Below, one piece after another: positions 7,206 through 11,973 of a stretch of DNA of 11,973 nt (within the stretch, counting starts at the first letter, position 1; each line of letters starts with the position of its first letter). The notes beneath the pieces are model-generated. The model did not search any database, was not told the origin of the DNA, and saw only the letters and a program-made list of their open reading frames with translations. The position numbers were made by a program, and so were the translations under genes. This DNA is from Proteobacteria bacterium UBA7447 (GTDB taxonomy: Bacteria > Pseudomonadota > Gammaproteobacteria > Arenicellales > UBA868): positions 1 to 11,973 of the forward strand of contig DLPX01000067.1 of the NCBI GenBank assembly GCA_002477475.1, written 5' to 3'.

Positions 7206-7347
7206 CAGTCAAAATCCACCAATCAGACCTAGGATTCCCAGGACTCGGAGCAACCAAAACGACGCGTGAAACCGCGCTTTCGTGCCGTGAAAAGATCAAT
7301 TCGTCGGGGATGCCAAGGAATCGCCAGATTGTGGTAAATCTATGGGT

Positions 7348-7375
7348 ATGCCAATATGGCATTGAGATATCTCAA
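7348..7375. promoter_or_regulatory. Two abutting palindromes just upstream of the binding-protein gene
   Basis: The 190-bp gap between permease stop and binding-protein start holds ATGCCA-ATA-TGGCAT (7348-7362), arms of 6 bp around 3 bp, immediately followed by the perfect 14-bp palindrome TTGAGATATCTCAA (7362-7375, sharing one base). The Shine-Dalgarno begins at 7381. Either operators of a separate promoter for the binding protein or mRNA hairpins that raise its level relative to the permease would fit; periplasmic binding proteins are normally needed in excess. Confidence 0.5.
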
Positions 7376-7380
7376 ACTAC

Positions 7381-7387
7381 GAGGAGG
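7381..7387 (+). promoter_or_regulatory. Strong ribosome binding site fixing the GTG start of the binding protein
   Basis: GAGGAGG ends 8 nt before GTG 7396. It selects this GTG over any downstream ATG, and the result is an intact signal peptide. The permease upstream, by contrast, has no clear Shine-Dalgarno. Confidence 0.8.
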
Positions 7388-7395
7388 ACAACAAA

Positions 7396-8346
7396 GTGAA
7401 GTTCACTTTCAAAGCGGCTCTTGCCGCAGTCATCATGAGCGTTGGCCTTGGTGCCGGCTCAACAGTGCAGGCAGGCAAACGCCTGGTACTCCCTGATCTT
7501 GACTGGACCGGCGCTGTCGTGACCTGTCGGACCATTCAGTGGGTGTTGGAGAACCACATGGATTACAAGGTCAAAACAGTATCCATGCCGGGCGGGCCTG
7601 GCGTTTGGGAAGCGATTCGCGCTGGCGATATCGACTTCTACTGCGAGACCTGGCCGTCATACAACCCGATCAAATCCGAGTACCTCACAGAATATGGCGG
7701 CGACGGCTCGCTGGTTCGCATTGCCGATACAGGCATTATCGGTGCCAGTGGTTATTTCACACCCCGCTATGTGGTGGAGGGAGACTCCACGCGTGGAATC
7801 GAAGCGGTGGCGCCCAATCTGAAGACCGTACAGGATCTGAATCAGTACAAACAACACTTCAAAAGTCTCGAGTCTGGTGATCGAGGCAACCTCATCGCGT
7901 GTCCCGAAGTTGCCTGGCTCTGCGAAGACCAGGAACGCATGGATGGCCTCGGGGTAGATTTTCACGCACAGAATATGGGCTCCGAGACGGCTCACTGGGC
8001 TGAGATGGAGGCCAAATACAAACGCGGTGAGCCTTTCATAGCCTATGCATGGGCGCCACACTGGATCTTTGCGGCCCTGGATCTTGTCGAGGTGGAACTG
8101 CCTCCGTACGATGAAGCAAAATGGCCTGCGACCAACTGGCCGCGGGACATCACCTTCAAATTCGGAAGCCCTGCTTCTGTGGAGGCACACCCGGAAGTCG
8201 TCGCACTGCTCGAAACGCATCGCCTGACGAACGCTCAGCAGGCCGGAATGATCTACGAAATAGACGTTAAGAAGCGGGATGTGGACGAAGTTGTGGATGA
8301 GTGGATGCAAGCCAACGAATCCGTATGGCGTACCTGGCTGCCCTAA
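7396..8346 (+). CDS. Periplasmic substrate-binding protein, glycine betaine/choline/TMAO class (OpuAC family)
   Basis: This 316-residue protein should capture the substrate in the periplasm and deliver it to the double permease. Residues 1-26 form a signal peptide: KFTFK positive start, hydrophobic core AALAAVIMSVGLGAG, and probable cleavage after TVQA. There is no lipobox cysteine, so it is soluble, as expected in a Gram-negative. The mature part shows the OpuAC pattern: LDWTGA (35-40), GGPGVWEAIRAGDIDFYCETWPS (66-88) and YAWAPHW (217-223). This family holds quaternary or tertiary ammonium heads in a cage of aromatic side chains; W37, W71, W86, W219 and W223 are candidates by position only. 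Several cysteines (C44, C83, C169, C176) could form disulfides. GTG start with a strong ribosome site; terminator follows 25 bp after the stop. Whether it binds betaine, choline, TMAO or another osmolyte is not determined. Confidence 0.92.
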   Translation: MKFTFKAALAAVIMSVGLGAGSTVQAGKRLVLPDLDWTGAVVTCRTIQWVLENHMDYKVKTVSMPGGPGVWEAIRAGDIDFYCETWPSYNPIKSEYLTEYGGDGSLVRIADTGIIGASGYFTPRYVVEGDSTRGIEAVAPNLKTVQDLNQYKQHFKSLESGDRGNLIACPEVAWLCEDQERMDGLGVDFHAQNMGSETAHWAEMEAKYKRGEPFIAYAWAPHWIFAALDLVEVELPPYDEAKWPATNWPRDITFKFGSPASVEAHPEVVALLETHRLTNAQQAGMIYEIDVKKRDVDEVVDEWMQANESVWRTWLP

Positions 8347-8371
8347 GCCAACAAAGACTGCTGTTCACAAA

Positions 8372-8400
8372 ACAGGCTCCTTCGGGGGCCTGTTTTTTTT
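8372..8400 (+). terminator. Rho-independent terminator after the binding-protein gene
   Basis: ACAGGCTCC (8372-8380) pairs with GGGGCCTGT (8385-8393), with one G-T wobble, around a UUCG tetraloop closed by C-G, and runs straight into a T tract (8393-8400). It lies 25 bp past the TAA stop and closes the permease/binding-protein unit. Confidence 0.92.
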
Positions 8401-8637
8401 GAATCCGGAAACTTAACTCAGGAGAGATGGCGATTACTTTCTCTTTCATTTTCTTTCGCCCTTTCCTGTTGTCGCGACAGCGTTATTTATCGTTCTGGCT
8501 AAATTCGGACTTGGAAAACTCGCAATCCGCGGGTTCGTTCCTGGCTCATTTTGGTATTGGCTACACAAAACATTTTCATGTTGCCGTTTTTCGCCTGTCT
8601 CCAGGCGCCTTGACCCGCCTAGCCGCGAGACGATTAC
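8401..8637. other. Intergenic region between convergent binding-protein and xdhC-like genes
   Basis: No convincing gene is seen in these 237 bp. The region holds a 10-bp palindrome TGTCGCGACA (8470-8479) and a perfect hairpin CGCCTG-TCTC-CAGGCG (8592-8607). The hairpin lies 31 bp past the xdhC-like stop, but on the minus strand it is followed by A residues, so it is not a standard intrinsic terminator. Confidence 0.5.
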
Positions 8638-9579
8638 CTAGTTGCTTTTACTTAAGCGTCGTATCGAAGTTATCTGAGCCATGATTGAAACCGCGATTTC
8701 AGCGGGAGTTTTGCTCCCGATATCAAGTCCGATAGGCCCATGCAGTTTAGCTAGCTGATTCTCGGCTACACCAAATACTCCAGTCAGGCGGTCACATCTT
8801 CGACGGTGGTTCTGTCTCGAGCCCAGCGCTCCCACGTAAAATGGGTCATGGTTTAACGCCTCCACTAGTGCTAGATCATCCAGATTCGGGTCATGGGTTA
8901 ATGCCAATACGGCGCTGGTTGGGTCCCGGGCCAGCATCTTGACAGCGTCATCCGGGAGCATGCTGACAACATCAGCACCTTTTACTGTCCACGTTTTTGC
9001 AAAATGCTCCCGTGGCTCGCAGACCAGGACATCGTAGTCAAGGGCTAGACCGATCTCTGCTACATATCTAGATAGCTCTCCCGCTCCGATAAGCAATAAA
9101 CGCCATGCCGGCCCAAATACTTTTTTCATTGTTCTGCCATCGAATTCAAACTCCTGCCCTTTAACAGCTAACGTGAGCGACGTCGTTCCAGACGACAGCT
9201 CAAGACTTCTGCAGACCTGCTTTCGATTACGCAAAGCAGAGATCAATTCATCAATCTGATCTTTATCAATTTGTTTTTCAAACACCAACTCCAGAGCGCC
9301 GCCACAGGGCAGGCCGAAACGAATCGCATCCTCAGAGCTTATGTGGCGTTGAATTACTCCTACCTTGGACTCTTTCTTATGTACTTCTGTTAACTCTTTT
9401 TCGATGCAACCCCCCGAGACGGAACCAATAATTGCGCCATCGCCTCGAATCGCCGCCATCGAACCCACAGGACGTGGCGCAGAACCCCAACAACGTACAA
9501 GTGTGACCCATTCAACCTGATGGCCGTTGGCCAACCAGTTCTCCACATGTTCTAAAACTTCGAGGTCACTGTTATTCAA
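8638..9579 (-). CDS. XdhC/CoxI-family molybdenum-cofactor maturation chaperone
   Basis: This 313-residue cytoplasmic protein should bind molybdenum cofactor and aid its modification and insertion into a xanthine-dehydrogenase or CO-dehydrogenase-type enzyme. The N-terminal XdhC/CoxI part carries TLVRCWGSAPRPVGSMAAI (26-44), GSVSGGCIE (52-60) and PCGG (91-94). The C-terminal Rossmann part begins LLLIGAGELS (161-170) and carries THDPNLDDLAL (228-238), YVGALGSRQN (248-257) and the closing HGPIGLDIGSKTPAEIAVSIMAQI (280-303). Length and domain order are normal. The start is TTG at 9579, overlapping the TGA of the preceding gene as TTGA, which implies translational coupling; no other start fits. 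Confident family call; the client enzyme is not in the window. Confidence 0.9.
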   Translation of the reverse strand: MNNSDLEVLEHVENWLANGHQVEWVTLVRCWGSAPRPVGSMAAIRGDGAIIGSVSGGCIEKELTEVHKKESKVGVIQRHISSEDAIRFGLPCGGALELVFEKQIDKDQIDELISALRNRKQVCRSLELSSGTTSLTLAVKGQEFEFDGRTMKKVFGPAWRLLLIGAGELSRYVAEIGLALDYDVLVCEPREHFAKTWTVKGADVVSMLPDDAVKMLARDPTSAVLALTHDPNLDDLALVEALNHDPFYVGALGSRQNHRRRCDRLTGVFGVAENQLAKLHGPIGLDIGSKTPAEIAVSIMAQITSIRRLSKSN

Positions 9580-10256
9580 GATCGAAATCCATCGGTCGTT
9601 CTGAGTCTTTCCAGATCATGCGAGGTATCGACATCTATATGAACTGATTTGCTTTCAACCGGGCAGAACCAAACCGCATCGGAATTTTCCTTGATCAGGA
9701 GTCTTCCGCCCCGATCGCCGCTCAACGAAGACAGTTGAGGAAAAAATCTATTCGACCAAAGAACTGGGTTACCGGGTTGGTCTTCGTAAGTGGGGACCAC
9801 AATTTCGGCCCGTGGATTCCTATTAAAGTCATGCACCAATTTATCAATTGTCTTGGCAGATATCAGAGGCATATCTCCGAGCATAATCACAGCGCCTTTC
9901 GCAGATTTATCCACAGACCTTATTCCCGCGCTGATTGATGTACCAATTCCTTGCTCATAGTCTAGATTCATGACATAGGTAACGTCTTCGCGTGCTAGGT
10001 CATTTTTGATTCTTTCGGACTCATGGCCCAAGACAACAATGACGCTACTGATCTGACTTTCCTGGAGGGCGGCAACCACGTGGTGAAGTATTGATTTTGC
10101 GCCAAGCTTCTCGAAGAGCTTGTTTTTCGGCCCCATCCTTAACGATCTACCGGCAGCCAGGATAACTGCTACTACATTTGGATCGGGGCCTGAGCCTTGC
10201 TCCTGACTTGTTTCTCGCACGAATACACTGCGATTGTTTTGACAACGGTCAGTCAT
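9576..10256 (-). CDS. MocA/MobA-like molybdenum-cofactor nucleotidyltransferase
   Basis: This 226-residue cytoplasmic enzyme probably transfers CMP from CTP to molybdopterin-Mo, giving the MCD cofactor used by xanthine-dehydrogenase-family enzymes. Motifs: nucleotide-binding LAAGRSLRMGPKNKL (33-47), metal-binding GDMP (127-130), GNPVLW (162-167), SGDRGGR (179-185) and DVDTSHDL (208-215). This order matches MocA more closely than the GTP-using MobA, in keeping with the adjoining XdhC-like gene. The first 27 residues precede the fold and look unstructured. ATG 10256 has a poor ribosome site, so a start at the GTG for residue 13 is possible. First gene of the pair; stop overlaps the next start by 4 bp. 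CTP specificity is inferred from context and motifs. Confidence 0.85.
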   Translation of the reverse strand: MTDRCQNNRSVFVRETSQEQGSGPDPNVVAVILAAGRSLRMGPKNKLFEKLGAKSILHHVVAALQESQISSVIVVLGHESERIKNDLAREDVTYVMNLDYEQGIGTSISAGIRSVDKSAKGAVIMLGDMPLISAKTIDKLVHDFNRNPRAEIVVPTYEDQPGNPVLWSNRFFPQLSSLSGDRGGRLLIKENSDAVWFCPVESKSVHIDVDTSHDLERLRTTDGFRS

Positions 10257-10300
10257 TTCAGAAAAGAAGCGACTACGAGTTTGTGATAGTCGAGTTCATT

Positions 10301-10312
10301 TGGGGCGCCCCA
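10301..10312. promoter_or_regulatory. 12-bp GC-rich palindrome TGGGGCGCCCCA
   Basis: A perfect palindrome at 10301-10312 lies between tRNA-Arg and the mocA-like gene, 45 bp upstream of that gene's ATG and 31 bp past the tRNA 3' end. It could be an operator for the mocA-xdhC unit. It has no T-run, so it is not a typical tRNA terminator. Confidence 0.35.
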
Positions 10313-10342
10313 TTCCAAGAACGCGCCAAGATACTATGAATA

Positions 10343-10419
10343 TGGCGCGCCCGGAGAGATTCGAACTCCCGACCTCATGGTTCGTAGCCATGCACTCTAT
10401 CCAACTGAGCTACGGGCGC
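10343..10419 (-). tRNA. tRNA-Arg (anticodon ACG)
   Basis: A full 77-nt cloverleaf on the minus strand. Acceptor arms GCGCCCG and CGGGCGC pair perfectly, followed by discriminator G and an encoded CCA (plus-strand TGG at 10343-10345). The anticodon loop CTACGAA gives ACG (10383-10385), reading CGU and, after A-to-I editing, CGC and CGA. The T-loop sequence GTTCGAATC is normal. It follows tRNA-Ser by 58 bp and is probably processed from one transcript. Confidence 0.97.
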
Positions 10420-10475
10420 ATACTGTTGGAAGGCCCGCGATTCTAACATGCGGGTCTTTATTTTTATTATGGATA

Positions 10476-10570
<95 letters not shown>

Positions 10571-10597
10571 TTGAGTTGCTACTTCAGATCAGGTTTT

Positions 10598-10813
10598 CTA
10601 ATCTTCGCTGCCAGAAATTCTGGCGTCAGCAGAATTCCTTCCATCCTGACGATGCTGTGCATCACGGTCCAGAATCTCCTCCCGATGCACGGCGACATCC
10701 TTTGGGGCATTGATCCCCATTCTCACCTGGCCGCCTCGTAACCCTAACACGGTCACTTCAATATCATCGCCAATCTTCAGCGTTTCGCCAACCCGGCGAG
10801 TCAATATCAGCAT
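10598..10813 (-). CDS. csrA: Carbon storage regulator CsrA (RsmA)
   Basis: This 71-residue RNA-binding homodimer controls translation and stability of many messages by binding GGA-containing hairpins. The N-terminal 47 residues, MLILTRRVGETLKIGDD through VHREEI, are nearly the textbook sequence, including RNA-contact residues L4, R6 and R44. The C-terminal tail (about 48-71) is charged, low in complexity and longer than in the 61-residue E. coli protein; tails vary in this family. The start is ATG 10813 with GGAGGA at 10821-10826, spaced 7 nt. It lies 62 bp downstream of lysC and upstream of tRNA-Ser, the usual gammaproteobacterial neighbourhood. Confidence 0.97.
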   Translation of the reverse strand: MLILTRRVGETLKIGDDIEVTVLGLRGGQVRMGINAPKDVAVHREEILDRDAQHRQDGRNSADARISGSED

Positions 10814-10820
10814 CCCTGCA

Positions 10821-10840
10821 TCCTCCGTCTCCGAATTCTA
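10821..10840 (-). promoter_or_regulatory. Ribosome site and possible -10 element of csrA
   Basis: GGAGGA (10821-10826) is the Shine-Dalgarno. TAGAAT (10835-10840) matches the -10 consensus at five of six positions and would give a leader of about 15 nt. No clear -35 at standard spacing was found. The GGA motifs in the leader could also allow CsrA to bind its own message, as is known in other bacteria. Confidence 0.35.
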
Positions 10841-10875
10841 CAATACCACCACCATCCTGCCCGAACGCCTGAGTA

Positions 10876-11973
10876 TCAGGTTTCTTGCGCCTCGGTTAAC
10901 GTTTCCTCGGTTACATCGCCTTCCAGTTCAAAGGCTTTATGCAGGGCCCGCACGGCGAGCTCGAGATACTTGTCGTTGACGCCAACAGAGATCTTGATCT
11001 CTGAGGTCGAGATGAGCTCAATATTGATGCCCTCTGCCGCCAGGGTATCGAACATCTTCGCCGCTACCCCTGAATGAGAGCGCATTCCAACGCCTACAAT
11101 AGCGATCTTGGCGAGTGTGTCATCACCCACGACATCGCGTGCATTCAACTCCTGCGCAATCTCATTCAGCAGCTTCATTGCCTGAGCGTATTCATTGCGA
11201 TTAACAGTAAACGTCAGATCGGTTGTACCGTCCTGAGCTACGTTCTGAATGATCATATCAATGTTGAGATGCGCCGCTGAGATCGGCCCAAAGATCCGCG
11301 AAGCGATTCCAGGCTGATCGGGTACGCCCCGGATGGTGACCTTTGCCTCATCGCGGTTGTAGGCGATTCCGGCGATTAAAGGCTGTTCCATATCACTTAC
11401 CTCATGAGTAATCAATGTGCCCGGACCATCCTCAAACGAAGACAACACTCGAAGCGGCACGCGGTATTTCCCGGCAAACTCGACTGAACGTGTCTGCAGG
11501 ACTTTCGCCCCCTGACTGGCGAGCTCCAGCATCTCTTCGACTGTGATCTGATCGAGTCGTCTCGCCTCGGGGACAATGCGGGGATCGGTCGTATAGACCC
11601 CGTCGACATCTGTAAAGATACGGCATTCATCAGCCTCGAGAGCGGCTGCCATAGCCACGGCAGTGGTGTCAGAACCGCCGCGCCCCAGGGTAGTGATGTT
11701 TCCCTCTTCGTCGACACCCTGGAATCCCGCGACCACAACTACGCGGTTATTCTCGAGGTCCTCACGAACACGGGCGGCATTAATATCGAGGATCCTGGCT
11801 TTGCCATGAACGTTGTCCGTTAGGATCTGGACCTGACCCCCGGTGTAGGAGCGGGCTTCGATACCCCGCTTGTTAAGTGCCATCGACAGCAGCGCAATCG
11901 TGACCTGCTCCCCGGTCGATACCAGCACGTCCATCTCCCGGGCCTGCGCATCGGGATCAATCTCCTCTGCCAG
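10876..11973 (-). CDS. lysC: Aspartate kinase, partial (N-terminus beyond the window)
   Basis: Phosphorylates aspartate, the first step towards lysine, threonine, methionine and diaminopimelate. The frame is open to the window edge; upstream of the Met at 11934 the codons still read family sequence (LAEEIDPDAQARE), so that Met is internal and the true start lies outside. Visible: VSTGEQ, FQGVDEEGNITTLGRGGSDTTA (catalytic/ATP region), FTDVDGVYTTDPR, then two C-terminal ACT domains, beginning VTIRGVPDQPGIASRIF and IAIVGVGMRSHSGVAAKMF, that normally bind lysine and/or threonine for feedback control. There is no homoserine dehydrogenase part: the protein ends at a TGA (10876-10878) just after the second ACT domain. 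It is thus the monofunctional type. The missing part should be roughly 45-50 residues with the KFGGTS motif. csrA follows after 62 bp. Confidence 0.97.
   Translation of the reverse strand: MAEEIDPDAQAREMDVLVSTGEQVTIALLSMALNKRGIEARSYTGGQVQILTDNVHGKARILDINAARVREDLENNRVVVVAGFQGVDEEGNITTLGRGGSDTTAVAMAAALEADECRIFTDVDGVYTTDPRIVPEARRLDQITVEEMLELASQGAKVLQTRSVEFAGKYRVPLRVLSSFEDGPGTLITHEVSDMEQPLIAGIAYNRDEAKVTIRGVPDQPGIASRIFGPISAAHLNIDMIIQNVAQDGTTDLTFTVNRNEYAQAMKLLNEIAQELNARDVVGDDTLAKIAIVGVGMRSHSGVAAKMFDTLAAEGINIELISTSEIKISVGVNDKYLELAVRALHKAFELEGDVTEETLTEAQET

Noticed and set aside
7657..8310. 217-codon minus-strand ORF inside the binding-protein gene
   Set aside because: It is wholly antisense to a clear OpuAC-family gene with signal peptide, ribosome site and terminator; the antisense product has no recognisable motif.
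8427..8684. Plus-strand ORF of 85 codons with AGGAG close upstream of its ATG
   Set aside because: It overlaps the end of the xdhC-like gene on the opposite strand, has a ribosome-site spacing of only 2 nt, starts downstream of a strong terminator and its product resembles no known family.
10343..10419. tRNA-Arg as an att site of an integrated element
   Set aside because: I found no second copy of the tRNA 3' end and no integrase gene in the window.
10868..10880. CCTGA...TCAGG hairpin at the lysC stop as a terminator
   Set aside because: The stem is only 5 bp with a 3-nt loop and no T-run follows on the minus strand; it may be incidental.

Overview
The window looks like a gammaproteobacterial chromosome segment, probably from a free-living aerobic (possibly marine) organism. 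The best evidence is the right end, where the minus strand reads lysC (aspartokinase), csrA, tRNA-Ser(GCT), tRNA-Arg(ACG). This order is familiar from Pseudomonas-like gammaproteobacteria. The rest of the window is accessory metabolism and transport. No transposase, integrase, phage gene or CRISPR array was seen.

Layout: (1) 1-162 is the C-terminal end of a DsbA-fold/2-hydroxychromene-2-carboxylate isomerase-like protein. (2) 231-854 is a small class I SAM-dependent methyltransferase whose natural reading frame carries an in-frame TGA at codon 8. (3) 4954 down to 888, on the minus strand, holds a ProV/OpuAA-type ABC ATPase, then a single-component FAD/NAD(P)H monooxygenase of the FMO/CzcO/YUCCA-like group, then an amidase-signature hydrolase. 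(4) 5076-8346, divergent on the plus strand, holds a double-length ProW-like permease made of two tandem permease units and an OpuAC-type periplasmic binding protein, closed by a strong UUCG-loop terminator. (5) 10256 down to 8638, on the minus strand, is a translationally coupled pair: a MocA/MobA-like nucleotidyltransferase and an XdhC-family molybdenum-cofactor chaperone. (6) The tRNA-Arg, tRNA-Ser, csrA and partial lysC genes complete the window.

How the genes may work together: the ATPase, permease and binding protein form a complete importer of the glycine betaine/choline/TMAO class, split over two divergent transcription units around a 120-bp control region. The monooxygenase and amidase follow the ATPase. 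The simplest inference is a locus that imports a small methylated-amine or betaine-like compound and then oxidises and hydrolyses it or a derivative. The exact substrate cannot be read from the sequence. Palindromes with the same arms (GCCA...TGGC) lie in the divergent control region and just upstream of the binding-protein gene, which suggests one regulator acting on both. The MocA/XdhC pair serves a xanthine-dehydrogenase or CO-dehydrogenase-type molybdoenzyme that is not in the window. It sits directly beside the tRNA pair and may be part of an acquired segment.
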